A stretch of DNA of 64,000 nt. It comes from Podospora pseudoanserina. Lineage: Eukaryota > Ascomycota > Sordariomycetes > Sordariales > Podosporaceae. How positions within the stretch are numbered: the first letter of the stretch is position 1; every line of letters starts with the position of its first letter. The translations under genes and the position numbers were made by a program. This document shows, one piece after another, positions 43,097 to 55,094 of this stretch. The notes under the pieces are model-generated. The model did no database searches, was not told the origin of the DNA, and worked only from the letters and a program-made list of their open reading frames with translations. The DNA lies in the NCBI RefSeq assembly GCF_035222485.1, contig NW_026946672.1, forward strand, positions 310,001-374,000, given 5' to 3'.

Positions 43097-43363
43097 ATGG
43101 TTGTATAAATGTGATCTTGCTGTATAAGCCCAAGCCAGACTGTGATAGGTTGACTGGCTTGGGAAAGCCTTTTGGTGTGCCAGTGAGGCTGTGTAGACCA
43201 GAACGGCATGGTTTCACTTAGCTTCAGCATCAGCCTCCCCAAACTATTCAACCTCATTTAGTCGGACTGCGCCCTATCACGAAGGGCAGCATTTAAAAAC
43301 TGAAGGGAATTTGTTGCACCATAAGGTTTTTACCACCACACCTTTCACGATCAAGCCATCACC

Positions 43364-44314
43364 ATGCTTTTGAGACCACACAGAATTATCACCCAAACCA
43401 ATGCTACCCCAACCTTTCCTTTCGAAAAACTACCCAGGGAACTGCAGGATGAAGTGTGGAAGAACTCGGATGAAGTAGATACTTTATGGAGACCCACGGT
43501 TCAGGCCCAGAACTCGTTGGAGTTAGCACGGGACATGATCCGCCCAAAAGACGCAAACGGGAAGTGGCTTGCAAGGTTTCGCTTTGAGCACTTCGTTTCC
43601 CGTCGTATCCCAACACTGGCTCACGTCTGCCGCAATTCACGACAAATCATCCAGGCACATGCTCCAGCACCTGAACAGACACGCAAAGATCGGAACCGCC
43701 TCTGGTATAAAAACACCTGGAACGACTTTTACGGCTCAGTCGTCGTCCTCGAGGAGATTTACGTCGAGAACAAACAGTCGCTGCTACCCATCCTGCCAAA
43801 AGGCAGTTATCTGGTTTTGGAGCTCCCATATGGTCACCGCCACGGACCCATCCACAACCTCACACAGGGGAGGAGACTGCTCGAGGTGATTCTGGCAGCA
43901 AAGCACGATCAAATCAAGGTTCTTTTACCAAGCCAAAAACACCACAAGCTTTCCAAAACACCGATAAACGAAAAGCTGGCTGCGCAGGCGAGGTTTTGGT
44001 ACGACGATCCTCTGCTGGTGAGCATTCATGATCTTCGGTGCTGGAACGAACTGCGCGACTATTGCCGCAGTGCTGGTGAAACTTGGCCGTTTATTGACTC
44101 TGTTTTGGAGGGACGGAAAACCAGGGACGCCATGGTGGAGGAGACTCTTAGGCCACTCGTGGGTCTGTGGAACAGAGAGAACAAGCATCGAGAAGATCGA
44201 GGGTTCGACAAACTGAAGCCTTTGCCGAGCATCGACGTGGTGGCAGAGGTCCGGTTCACGCATTCTAGTGCTGGGTATGGTAGGATGGCTCTCAGTCGTG
44301 GTGGGTGGGATTAA
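43364..44314 (+). CDS. 2EXR-domain protein
   Basis: A single exon of 316 aa. The N-terminal stretch FPFEKLPRELQDEVWKNS is the hallmark of the fungal 2EXR domain, an F-box-like motif (F..LP.ELR..IW), and the paired motif IPTLAHVCRNSRQI follows about 70 residues later. A VVVLEEIYVENKQSLLPIL strand-rich region and a charged C-terminal half complete the usual layout. Such genes occur in large families in filamentous ascomycetes and their function is not established; an adaptor role by analogy with F-box proteins is only a guess. No signal peptide or membrane segment. Located between the hydrophobin and the ATPase on the same strand. Confidence 0.82.
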   Translation: MLLRPHRIITQTNATPTFPFEKLPRELQDEVWKNSDEVDTLWRPTVQAQNSLELARDMIRPKDANGKWLARFRFEHFVSRRIPTLAHVCRNSRQIIQAHAPAPEQTRKDRNRLWYKNTWNDFYGSVVVLEEIYVENKQSLLPILPKGSYLVLELPYGHRHGPIHNLTQGRRLLEVILAAKHDQIKVLLPSQKHHKLSKTPINEKLAAQARFWYDDPLLVSIHDLRCWNELRDYCRSAGETWPFIDSVLEGRKTRDAMVEETLRPLVGLWNRENKHREDRGFDKLKPLPSIDVVAEVRFTHSSAGYGRMALSRGGWD

Positions 44315-45533
44315 AAAGGAGAGCCCTTAGTAGATAGCCTAGTTGGATGACAACAGGTTGTTTACTTTTCCCTTTTTAACCACCGTTCAGCATACCTAGC
44401 CACGCACCGCCAGTCTACGTGCAGACTTCGATAGACGATGGTCAAATTTTCGTTTTCGACTTGCTGAATCTCTGGGCTCACTCTGAAATTTTGAGGCTTG
44501 GCCCCCAAGAACTTGGCGACTTGATTATGCGTACTACCTGTGAGCCTGGATTTCTATGATCGATCTCGTTACTCACCGGCGGTCAAAGATAACGATAACA
44601 GGCTCGAACCATGAGTAATGGGTATTACACGTGTTGACGAGTGTCGCGTGCTCTTCTTCCCCACGGATGAGTTGAGGGGAAAAAGGAATTGATGTTCCTG
44701 TTCCTGAGCGCCGAGAGCACGTGGAAGGCGGCCAGAACGAACCTGCGTTCTTCTGTGGCCTTTCCAAACAGGAAGTTCCCTTACAAATACCCCACTCTTT
44801 TGAGCTTCCAAGGCGCTGCCAAGGCCTTCTCTCCGGCTTAATGTTGGAGTGAGCGAAGGGGGGCCCCACGGCGCGGCGTCTTGACATAAAAGAATGAGTC
44901 GGCACCTGTAGACATGTCAGAGCATGGTCAATATCGAAGGCGCGAGAAAGGGCGATTAAGTGAAGAGGCGGTCGAGCATGGCAGCCAGCCCTACGAGATG
45001 GCCGTGTCAGAAGAACTGCCCAAAGCGGCAGTAAAAACACACGTCCTGCGTTTCCAGTTCCTTAAAACCGACTCCACCGGCTCCAACCGGCCCCCGCAAA
45101 AGCCCAGCACAAACCCACAATTCTCTCAACTGGTACGTAATGTCTGTGGCCATTTGCGCCTTGGCTGCCAGGTTCGGGTTGGAGAAGAGCTGCGAATCCC
45201 TTCCTGCCCAGACATTCTGTGATTCTCCTTCTCTTGCTCGCGATGCGCCGAGCTAGGCGATGGGCAACTTTCGCAGGCGGCCCGGGATGACTCCTCTACA
45301 TCTCCAGTGGCGGACCAACGGGGGAAGAGAAAACAGCCAGAGGGTCCAGAGTGTTAATAAGACGGGACATGTTGCTGTTATATAATGGCGTCCTCGGCTC
45401 CCCTTTCTGTCATCCCAAGAGTCTTGCCAACTTCCACCCCTTCGAATCTTTCGATGTAGCACCTCAGCCAAGTTTCGGATCACACATTTTCGCTCCCCGC
45501 CGTTCATCTGCCATCTTGGCTCTGCCGCCCACC
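44315..45533. other. Intergenic, ends in the ATPase promoter
   Basis: 1.2 kb without a supported gene; open frames on both strands (up to 155 codons) have no motif. TATATAA at 45379-45385 lies about 150 bases before the ATPase ATG. Confidence 0.45.
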
Positions 45534-48500
45534 ATGGCGAACCCTCAGCAGCAAATCGAGGGGCATGTCTCGGGCCAAGCCAATGAGCCCCTTTCTCTCC
45601 CTGCCCACTGCCTTTCTGCCTCCCAGGTTGCTCAGGAACTCCAGACAGACACGATAACGGGTTTGACCTCCCAGAAAGCAACTGAGCGCCTGGCCAGATA
45701 TGGCGCCAACGACCTCGGCAAGGAAAAGGGTGTTAAGCCCCTCGAGATTCTCTTTGCCCAGGTCTTCAACGCCATGACCTTGGTACGTACGGTATCTTGC
45801 CAAAAGAGTCTAGCAGCAGAACGCTAATCATCTCCCTCTAGATCCTCCTGCTAGCCCTTGCTGCCAGTTTTGGTATCCAGGCCTGGATCGAAGGGGGTGT
45901 GTTGGCTGGTCTGATCGCCATCAACGTTGTTATTGGCTTCTTCCAAGATCTTCAAGCTGCCAGAACCATTGCTTCTCTCAAGTCTCTCAACTCTGCCACC
46001 GCCCGCGTGGTCAGAGATGGCGCCACAACCACCATTGAAGCCAGCAAGCTGGTTCCTGGCGATATCATCGAGCTCAAGGTTGGCGACAGTGTCCCCGCCG
46101 ATGCCCGCATCATCGAAGCCGTCAACCTTGAGGCAGATGAGGCGCTCCTCACTGGCGAAAGTGTCCCTGCCCGAAAGTACCCCGACGAAGTCTACCAAGA
46201 TGCCGATACCGGTCCTGGAGACCGTCTTAACATCGTTTTCTCGTCCAGCGTCTTGACCAAGGGTCGCGGAAAGGCCATTGTTTTCGCAACTGGCATGTTC
46301 ACAGAGATCGGAGCCATCGCCGCCGCGCTCGATGATGATGGAACCAAGAAGCGGAAGCTGGAACGGGACGAAAACGGCAAGGCCTCGATCGGTGCCTACT
46401 TCTCTTTCGCTCTGGGAAAGACATGGGACTGGATCGGCGCATTCCTTGGAGTCACAGTCGGTACCCCGCTCCAGCGGAAGCTGTCGCAGCTGTTTCACTA
46501 CATCTTCATGTTTGCCATCGTGTGCGCCATCATCATTCTCGCGGCCAACAAGTTCAAGGCAAGAAACGATGTCATCATCTATGCCGTGGCCACAGCCATC
46601 GGTACCCTTCCGGTGACCCTGATTCTTGTGCTCACGATCACCATGGCCGCTGGAACCAAGGTTATGGTGCAGCGCAACGTGGTTGTCCGCAACATGCGCT
46701 CTCTCGAAGCTCTCGGCGGCGTTACCAACATTTGCTCCGACAAGACTGGTACCCTCACCCAGGGCAAGATGGTAACCCGTATGGCCTGGATTCCCGGTTT
46801 CGGCACCTATTCGATTGACACCAACGACGCCTACAACCCTGAGGCTGGAGCCATCACCTTCACCGACGCGGAGCCCCGGAACATGAGACGCTCTGCCGAC
46901 AATGGAAGAGCCGTCAGCCCCAAGGACGAGTCTCACCCTTCTCTCGCTCACTACCTCGACATTGCCTCCCTTGCCAACCTGGCCAAGGTCATCAGATCAG
47001 ACAACGAAGATGGTTCCAACCAGTGGAAGGCCAATGGTGACCCAACCGAGATCGCCATGCAGGTCTTTGCGACTCGCTTTGGCCGCTCCGGCTTGGGCAT
47101 CGAGGCCGGTTCGGGCTGGAAGCAGCTGGCTGAGTTCCCCTTTGACTCATCTATCAAGAAGATGTCTATCCTAGCCGAGAGTGAGTCCACTGGCTTGGTG
47201 CACATCTTCACCAAAGGTGCCGTCGAGCGCGTTTTGTCTAGCTGTGTCTCCGTGTCTGTTGGCAACGATGACAGTACTGTTGCTCCCATGACCGAGGAGT
47301 TCAAGACCACTACCCTGGCCAACATGGAAGCTCTTGCCCGTAGAGGTCTTCGCGTTCTCGCCCTTGCCAACAAGGGCGGTGTCAGACCTGTTTCGGAGGA
47401 GGAGTCCCGCCGTGGCCTGCTCAAGCGCGAGGAGTTTGAGCATGACTTGGTTTTCAGAGGCTTGGTTGGCATCTACGACCCGCCGAGACCAGAGTCACGG
47501 CCCAGTGTGTTCAAGTGCCACGAGGCCGGCATCGGAGTTCACATGTTGACGGGTGATCACCCCGAGACCGCACGGGCTATTGCGATTGAGGTTGGCATCT
47601 TGCCTGCTAGGATGGAGCTCGTCAGAGCTGATATCGCCCAGGGACTGGTTATGGCCGCGCATGATTTTGACAAGCTATCGGATGACGAGCTGGACAAGCT
47701 GCCAGAGCTGCCTCTCGTGGTGGCCAGATGTGCACCCTCTACCAAGGTCAGGATGATCGACGCTCTTCACAGGCGTGGCAAGTTCGTTGCCATGACTGGC
47801 GATGGTGTTAACGACAGCCCCAGTTTGAAGAGAGCCGACGTTGGCATTGCTATGGGATTGGGTGGCAGTGATGTTGCCAAGTCGGCTTCTGACATTGTGC
47901 TGAGCGATGACAATTTCGCCAGTATTCTCAACGCTGTGGAGGAGGGCCGCCGTATCTTTGACAACGTCCAGAAGTTCATGCTTCACGTCTTGTCGGCCAA
48001 CGTAGCTTTCGTCACCACATTAATGGTCGGTTTAGCTTACAAGGATTCCGCCGGCATCTCCATCTTCCAGATCACCCCAGTGGAGATCTTGTTCATGTTG
48101 CTGGTGGCTGGAGCCTTCACAGAGACTGGCCTCGGCTTCGAGTCTGCCTCCAAGCACATTCTCAAGAGACCCCCCCAGAGTGTAAGTTTTCTGCACCCCT
48201 TCGTCGTTACGGTATCAACATGTGCGAGGAAATTTGACTAACATTTACGTGACAGCTCAAATACGGTGTCTTTACCCCCGAGTTCATCTCTGACTTGTTT
48301 GCCTACGGCCTCATCATGGCCATTTGCCTGCTCACTGCCTTCATCGCTGTCATTTTTGGCATGTACGACGGCAACTTTGGTCACGACTGCAACCTGCGCT
48401 ACTCGGAGTCTTGCGAAGGTGTCTTCCGCGCTCGCTCGACTTGCTACACGGCCATGATGTGGATTTTCGTCTTCTTCGCCTGGGAGCTCGTTGACAGCCG

Positions 48501-48876
48501 TCTTTCTTTCTTCCACGGCGCCTTCAACAACACAAAGAAGTGGGCCGACAAGTTGTGGAGAAACCCGTTCCTGTTTTGGTCAGTGATGGCTGGCTTCTTT
48601 TGCACGTTCCCGACGCTGTACATCCCCGTGCTCAACGACCGCGTGTTCTTGCACAAGGGCATCGACAAGGAGTGGGGTGTTGTCTTTGGCGTGACCATCT
48701 TCTTCTTCTTGGCGGCCGAAACGTACAAGTGGGGCAAGAGAAGGTACCTGAGAAAGAAGGGTGAGATGGTGAAGAAGGGCGAGGGGAGTTCGGAGGAAGA
48801 CCTGGAGAAGAAGACGTTTGAGAGATTTTACTCGTCGGATAGCGATTATGCCAGCGCCGGGACAGAGAAGGCGTAA
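45534..48876 (+). CDS. ENA-type (P-type IID) Na+/K+ efflux ATPase
   Basis: Three exons: 45534-45782, 45842-48181 and 48256-48876, 1069 aa, with introns of 59 and 74 nt. Domain order: cation ATPase N-domain (LTSQKATERLARYGANDLG), paired helices, actuator domain with EALLTGESVPARK, the phosphorylation site CSDKTGTLTQGKM (Asp about 383), nucleotide domain with KGAVERVLSS, hinge MLTGDHPETARAIA and MTGDGVNDSPSLKRADVGIAMG, and six C-terminal helices. The insertion pattern and the long acidic C-tail (FERFYSSDSDYAS) fit fungal ENA pumps, which expel Na+ and K+ at high salt or alkaline pH. It acts in the plasma membrane. The C-tail serines are plausible phosphorylation sites. Placement in type IID rather than IIA (Ca2+) rests on overall resemblance. 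Confidence 0.88.
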
Positions 48877-49272
48877 GCATTTAGGTGTTGATCGTGGGTC
48901 TACCTACCACGTCGCCATTAATAGTAGATACCTAATATTTTGTTACCATTCCCAAAGCGTCCACTTTCCGTGTTTTGAATGCTGCGCCGCGGCCCAACAA
49001 CGTGGTGTTGGTACCTTTGGTGGATGCCCCTTGCACTGACAGGCCAACCAGTGGGTGCGAGCGGGACCCGGGAATATCCGAGGCACCAACGATACACTGC
49101 AAGACAGCGGCGCATGTTGAAGCTGACCATGCAGGGACAACCAACCCGTCAAAGAGATTGTGAGTTGGTCCACAAGATGCTGCGCTTTATACACCACGAC
49201 AACGCGCTGCTCCTCGATCATGCTCGCTCGTGTTGATTCTGCCAAACTTGTCTTCCTGACCGAAGCACCAAA
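48877..49272. other. Intergenic
   Basis: Downstream of the ATPase and upstream of the P450. A TATACA-like element near 49189 (CTTTATACACC) is about 80 bases before the P450 ATG. No gene seen. Confidence 0.4.
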
Positions 49273-51010
49273 ATGGGCCTCCTATCAACAGCCTTCTGGG
49301 CGGTTGTCAGTCCGATAGTTCTTTTCCTGGCATACACTTACCTTTCACTCCTTTGGAACTACATCGTCGCCCTTCAAATTGGCGTCCCGGTCCGAGCTAT
49401 CCCCATCGAGCAGACCAACCCTTTCTGGATGATTATGGATAAGAAAGTCCTGGCCTTTCTGAAGCGATACCTGCCATTTTTGCGAGGCTCCAGCTTTGCG
49501 CGATTCAACTGGCGAGGGTTCGAGATCGTCGAGAGATACAAGCCGCATCATGAACTGGGAGATGTGTACATGGTCTCGACTCCTGGGAAGAACTGGTTGT
49601 ACCTCGGTGATCCTGACTTGGTAACGGAGATGTTCAAGAGACGGAACGATTTTCCGAGATGTTCGAAGCTGACGGGTAAGTTTGAAGTCTTGGATGTCGA
49701 GTCAGGTTGATGCTAACCGAGGCTTTGCAGAGTCTCTGAACGTTTTTGGGACAAATCTGGGCACTGTTGACGCCGCGGAGTGGAAGCGGCAACGAAAGAT
49801 TATTGCGACGTGCTTCACTGAGCAAACCAATGCTTTCGTGTGGAGTGATGCCGTTACTCGCGCCCGCGATATGCACCGTTACTGGACTTCAAAGCCGAAC
49901 TTGACGACAGCTGCCGACGACCTTCGCACACTGTCTTTGGGCATCATGTCCGAAGTTGGATTCGGGCAGTCATCCAAGTTTCAAGGTCATGAAGAACGGC
50001 TGGGAGCAAGCGGCACATCGACGACTAGCTACAAGGACACACTGCAGGAGATTTTGGAGAACTGTGTCCTAATCATGGCGCTAGGGCCAGAGGTTCTTGC
50101 CAAGCTTGAAAGATGGCTTCCGAAGAAGCTGAAAAAGCTCCAGCATGCTTGCGTGGTGTTTCAGAGCCACATGACCAAAATGTACGAGGAGACAAAGGCC
50201 AAGGTTTCCAATCGGACCTCCTCTCAGACTTCGGCCGATTCGCGAAACTTTTTGACCTCATTGGTGCAAGCCTCACACGGGATGACATCGGAGGGTCTGA
50301 CAGAAAAGCAAGTGTACGGCAATATGTTCATGTTGGCGTTCGCTGGCCACGACACGGTAGCACACACCTTTACCTTTGCCATGCTCTTCCTGGCAGGGTC
50401 TCCTGACGTTCAAGACTGGATTTCGGAAGAGGTGCGGGCGGTCCTGGGAGACCGCGATACGAAGGATCTGGACTACGAAAAGGACTTCCCGCGTCTTCAC
50501 CGATGTTTGGCTGTGATGTGCGAGACTATCCGTCTGTACAGCCCAGTTGCTTTGGCCAAGTGGACAGATTCGGCCGCACAAACGCTACAGGTTGGACAGA
50601 AGGCGATTGTTATCCCCGCAAACACCATGGTCATTCCCAGCTACTCTTGTCTTCACACTGACCCCAGATGGTGGGGAGAGGACTCCTTGACATGGCGGCC
50701 CTCGAGATGGATCAGGAAGAGCGGGCCGAAGGGAGAGGAGGAGCTGATAACACCTCGCAAAGGGACGTTTCTTGGCTGGTCCGAAGGCGTACGGGACTGC
50801 CCAGGCCGAAAATTCTCCAAGGTTGAGTTTGTGGCCACGATCGCGACACTGTTCAAAGATTGGAAGGTTGATCCAGTTCCTCTAGATGGAGAAAATCTGA
50901 CACAAGCAAGGAAACGAGTACTGGAGTTTATCGTGGAGGATGCTGCTCCCGTGCTGCTGTTGCAGATGAATCATCCCGAAAGAGTACCGCTGGTTTGGAA
51001 GAAGAAATGA
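49273..51010 (+). CDS. Cytochrome P450 monooxygenase
   Basis: Two exons, 49273-49675 and 49731-51010, 560 aa; the 55-nt intron has GTAAGT, GCTAACC and GCAG signals. The N-terminal anchor is AVVSPIVLFLAYTYLSLLW. Catalytic landmarks: oxygen-binding I-helix AGHDTVAHTF, K-helix ETIR, PERF-like WRPSRW, and heme loop GWSEGVRDCPGRK with Cys491. All are intact, so an active ER-bound oxygenase is expected. The heme loop's acidic residue next to Cys (RDCPG) is unusual but tolerated. No CYP family can be assigned by eye. It heads a group of P450, transporter, regulator and oxidase genes, suggesting specialised metabolism or detoxification. Confidence 0.93.
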
Positions 51011-51341
51011 GCGGTGTGATGGGAGCATAAGTTTATAGAAAGAGAGGGCTTTTGTCATTATATCGAGAGTCTATCGCAAACTGCCGATATTTCTGTCCAA
51101 ACGTTTTTTCCGCATGAAGGACTGATGATATACGTAAAGCTTTTGCTATATTGTGATTTAGCATCCTTTATAGCAAGGAACACGTACGTGCATGGCATGT
51201 GCATTACGTACCATGATCCAGGGGTGGTAACACTCATTCATCCCCGCACACATCTCCCACTTCAACTTGCGTGCTCAATTTACGTTAGCTCGCTGACTTC
51301 GTTCAAGTCGAGAGGTTAGCAGTTAGCAGGCACTAGTCGAA

Positions 51342-51926
51342 ATGGCGCTACTCAACGATGTTATTCCGGTTTTTTGCACTGCTGAAATCCGCGGGGATGT
51401 CCTGGACGAATTTTTCCGTGCTGCGTATAGTTCTCCAGAGTTTGTCAATGAAGGAATTCATGGTGACATCGGTGGGCTCTTGTATTCCACTACCTACTGT
51501 GAAATAAACCAGGCAAATCTAATTTGGGTCATGCCCATAGCGGTACTCATCCATGATACCAATACCGAAGGCATAACCCACCCAACAAACCCACCTGTTT
51601 CCAAACCGACCTCTTGCCCCTTCAAGAACAAGACGGCTGAGGAGATCTGGGATTTCGCACAAGAAAACCTGCGTTACCCCATTTTCAACCGTGCCATCGC
51701 CGTACTAGACGAGCAAACAGTCGTTGACAAGGAAACATGCTTGCTCGTAACTACTTGGGAAAACCCCCCGTCAGAACAAGAGAACGGGTCTGCGTTGTTG
51801 ACCGTCAGGTCAGACTTTCGATCAGCACTAGTGATCCTCAACATCAAAAACTTGGGCATTGGAGGGGACGAGCACTTCAAGAATGGCAAAGATGCGAAGG
51901 GTGTGATCCGCCTTTATCAGAGATAA
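51342..51926 (+). CDS. Uncharacterised protein, 194 aa
   Basis: A single exon starting MALLNDVIPVFCTAEIRGDV. No signal peptide or membrane helix; alternating hydrophobic strands and acidic loops suggest a compact alpha/beta fold. The second half (RAIAVLDEQTVVDKETCLLV, then ALVILNIKNLGIGGDEHF) weakly recalls small DUF6924-like proteins, in which an N-L-x-I motif precedes a D/E-F region; I would not rely on this. It sits between the first P450 and the Zn2Cys6 regulator, so an accessory role in the same gene group is possible but unsupported by sequence. Confidence 0.6.
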   Translation: MALLNDVIPVFCTAEIRGDVLDEFFRAAYSSPEFVNEGIHGDIGGLLYSTTYCEINQANLIWVMPIAVLIHDTNTEGITHPTNPPVSKPTSCPFKNKTAEEIWDFAQENLRYPIFNRAIAVLDEQTVVDKETCLLVTTWENPPSEQENGSALLTVRSDFRSALVILNIKNLGIGGDEHFKNGKDAKGVIRLYQR

Positions 51927-52080
51927 GATGGAGGCCAGTAATGCTAGATCCACGACCAAAGGTGTGGAACCTACGTCGCCCTTCCAGTGTTGATAGCTTT
52001 TGGATACACGTTTCATTTGTTTGTTCACATTGTGTCCCCTGAGCCCCTGGACGTTTACCCCTGAATTTAGACCCACGAAT

Positions 52081-54418
52081 TCAAAAATGAAACTCCGGCC
52101 AGTATATCCCCCCTCCCTGCTGAAACAAAAGATCAGAACTCGACGGGTCCTCCAGGAATTGCATGCCCATAGCCGGCTGCATGAGAAATTCTTCCAAGGA
52201 CGGTTCGGCAAGAGCAACTTCAGCAGTCACCTCCAGCCCGCCCATGTCAGGCATCTGATCCCCATCCTCGGCGTGCGGTACGCCAAAGTGACCCGGGGCC
52301 CCATGTCCCATGTAAGCATTTACATCGTTACTTGGACCAGCCATATCAGCTCGAGAGTTCTTCTCTTCTGTCTTTTTGATCGTTTCCATCATCAGCTTAA
52401 CATGGCGGTAGTACTCTCTTGCGGGAAAATTACCGCTGTCTTTGAGTTGAGACATTAACTGGGCTGCATCCTCGAAGCAATCCCTGTCACTGGCGCTATC
52501 CTCGTGATCGAGAAGACTGGACACGGCGAGGACGGTGAGTGCTGAGAATAGGCTCTGTGTCAGGTCGTGGTACAAGGCCGGAAAAGCACCGTTGATCCAG
52601 CTTTCGGACAGGATGCGGTAGGAATGACGGGCACATCGAATACAGGTGTCGATGAGTGTTTTGGCGGAGGCGGGAATCGGCTTTGGTGGTGAGCTGCTGG
52701 CGTGGAGACGCAGACCGTAGAGGAGGATTGGACGGGTGGCTACGATGATGGTCTGTAAAACACGGGGTCGGTCTAAGTAAGGTACCTCCACAGTACTCGA
52801 GAGAGAAGCAACTTACCGCATTGAGTTTCAGGTGCAAGGAAAGCATGTCATAATTTGGGTAGGAAGATGTCGTGGTGCTAGTGGTGACCATGTGTAAAGC
52901 CGGTGGCAGTTCCTCCACCCAAGCCTTTAGCTCTTTCAACCGTTGCTGCACCTTTGTAAAGAGATCGGCTGGTTGATCCTTTCCGCCGTAGATAGACTGT
53001 ACGACCTTCATAGAGATGGTAGCCAACTTGGCGTATGCGATGTAGTACCCGGCGTCGCTAAAGTCTCCGTTGGTCGGGGCGTCCTTTTCCACCAGCTTGT
53101 TGGACGGCATGTCCACCCTGATGTCTTCGTCCTGGATCGAAGGGAGACAGCCAAGGGTAGCCGCCCATGACCGATCCAGGATGTAAGCCGTCCACCATAC
53201 TCTGACTCGGTGTTCACGGAGAACAGGATCTGGAAGTTGCGTCGGGGGTATGTTAAGATGAAGACCCAAGAGAACAGCCATCCGGACGGCGCTGCCTGCA
53301 AAAGTATAGGAGGCATAGATGCGGTTGAGTGTGAATGAGTAGACTGACTGATCATAGCACCAGTCTGTTAGCGCTGTAGGCCGTTCTCAAAGTGTATAAG
53401 CCTACCAATATCAGACGTATCTCGATAAAGTCCATGGTCGGGTGTTCTCCAAGATAGCTCAGGACTTTTGACGCTTGTGCAAAATGACCCAAGCCAGGGA
53501 ACACCTGACCCGGAGGAACGAATCTAGAAGAACACAGCTCGCCAAGAGCAAAGAGTGCCCTCAGTTTGCCAGCCATGATCGGATCCCTCCAGTTTGGATC
53601 GGTAAGGCTGTTTTCCAACGCTCGCAACACCTCACCTGGACGCACAATATACAGACATCTGCTCGCGTGCATCAATGCGACGTTCATGATCAGACGGGCG
53701 CGGGAGGGTTTCGGCCATGGCCAGGGTGTCTCGGCCAACGACATGATGGTGTCATCACCAGCGTACTCGTTATGTGGAACATGGGCGAATTGAAGGTCAC
53801 TTGGATCTGAAAGAGCCTGTCTGAACCTCGTTGCAAATGCTGTGTCGGCCGCCTCGTTGATTGGTTTCGGTGTCTGGGGAAGATCGATGTCCAGGAACCA
53901 CGGCTGCGCATCAGTCGAGCCATGAAGGGCAGTTGTTGAATCCGGGACAGCGAAGGGCCCAGTTGAGCCGCGATCCCGGCTGGGGCCTTGCTCTTCCTGA
54001 GCTGCCGATGGTGTACTGACGCTGGATTCACCGCCACTAGGTGGGACTTCTGCTCTATGTGCAAGTTGAGCGCGCAGCCGCTTGTTCTCACCTTCGAGTT
54101 GCTTGATATATCTAGACCGAGATGTAAGCCCGGTTGCTGGTTGAAAAGTTGCATCAAGGGTTGGGATTGCCAGCAAACCTTTCATCGACCCGGACTCGTC
54201 TATTTCGATTGGGATAGATGCACTCTAACTCTGACTTCTTGCAGTTTGTGCAGGGCTGTTCACCGGAGCATTTGACCTTCCGAGAATGGCAGCGATGGCA
54301 TCTGGAGATGTGATATCAGTGGAAAGGTCGAAAAAAGGGCACAAGAAGGGGCGGGGGGCGCTGACGCTGTTGACTTGATCTTCGGAGCTAAGGTCCCGTC
54401 ATTTTCTCGGTCACCCAT
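52081..54418 (-). CDS. Zn2Cys6 transcription factor with fungal_trans domain
   Basis: Five exons: 54418-54375, 54301-54179, 54111-53406, 53347-52817 and 52752-52081, 691 aa. Introns are 73, 66, 58 and 64 nt, all in phase. Splicing exons 1 and 2 restores the zinc cluster: KCHRCHSRKVKCSGEQPC, then TNCKKSELEC (residues about 16-43), with a basic linker RNRRVRVDE and a coiled-coil dimerisation start YIKQLEGENKRLRAQL from exon 3. The regulatory domain carries GSAVRMAVLLGLH and RVRVWWTAYILDR, the signature of PF04082-type proteins. It is a nuclear activator or repressor that should bind paired CGG triplets. It is divergent from the MFS gene at 55095, with three CGG-N14/15-CCG palindromes between them, so it probably controls that transporter and itself. 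Confidence 0.9.
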
Positions 54419-54732
54419 TTTCTCTCTGTACCTGTATCCAACACGGCATTTGGCCGGTCGTTGTCATGTGCTGGGCCGATGCTATCTTCATCTCGGCGCG
54501 GGCCTGAGTGCAGCATCCGATGCTCGGAGCGACAGTGACAGGGCACGTCCCGCCGTGGATCCAATTCTCGACTTGTTGGCAAGTTGAGTCAGACAGTATC
54601 CGTAGACTTGGGCCTTGAAAGTAGGGCTTATCGGTAGCCTCCCAGCATGTTATCGCCTGTGGTCTAGGCCTGGGCCCTGGCTCGTTTGGTTGCAGTGAGA
54701 ACGACGGTGTGTCTTGACCGTCTCCACCACAT

Positions 54733-54752
54733 CGGCAAAAGAACTTTTGCCG
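54733..54752. promoter_or_regulatory. Candidate operator 1, CGG-N14-CCG palindrome
   Basis: CGGCAAAAG and CTTTTGCCG flank AA, part of a perfect 10-bp inverted repeat (54732-54753). It lies 315 bases from the regulator ATG and 342 from the MFS ATG. It suits a dimeric Zn2Cys6 protein. Confidence 0.55.
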
Positions 54753-54765
54753 ACCACGCTGTTTT

Positions 54766-54785
54766 CGGCAAGGGTGCTGTGGCCG
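54766..54785. promoter_or_regulatory. Candidate operator 2, CGG-N14-CCG
   Basis: CGG (54766-54768) and CCG (54783-54785), flanked by T and A as in operator 1. Same 14-base spacing, but the inner bases are not palindromic beyond the half-sites. Confidence 0.4.
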
Positions 54786-54811
54786 AGCATTTCACGAACT
54801 TCAATATCACT

Positions 54812-54832
54812 CGGCACACTGCAAGTATGCCG
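54812..54832. promoter_or_regulatory. Candidate operator 3, CGG-N15-CCG
   Basis: TCGGCA and TGCCGA arms around 11 bases; CGG to CCG spacing is 15. A further lone half-site CGGCAAAAG at 54872-54880 repeats the arm of operator 1. Confidence 0.45.
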
Positions 54833-54985
54833 AACTATGGATAACGGTGAGAAAATGTTGCATGAGCACTACGGCAAAAGGCCTGTAAAAAGTTCGTAAG
54901 AAAGAAGCACTCATCATGTGTCCCAAAGTCGACGAGATGAGCTCGGTAATGACGTGTTCAGACATTGACGTTCCAAAGAAACTGT

Positions 54986-54993
54986 ATTTAAAG
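54986..54993 (+). promoter_or_regulatory. TATA-like box of the MFS gene
   Basis: TATTTAAA, about 100 bases before the MFS ATG. Confidence 0.45.
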
Positions 54994-55094
54994 TCTTGAA
55001 CCAGCGTTAATCGTGATGACTCTCTTGCCGCAGTTTTGTATCATCATCTAGTCTTTTCTCTACATACGGGGCACCAGGCTCGTCAACCATCACC

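Noticed and set aside
45851-46951. 366-codon open frame antisense to the P-type ATPase
   Set aside because: It is an exact shadow of the conserved ATPase coding sequence, and its His/Gly/Asp-rich product has no motif.
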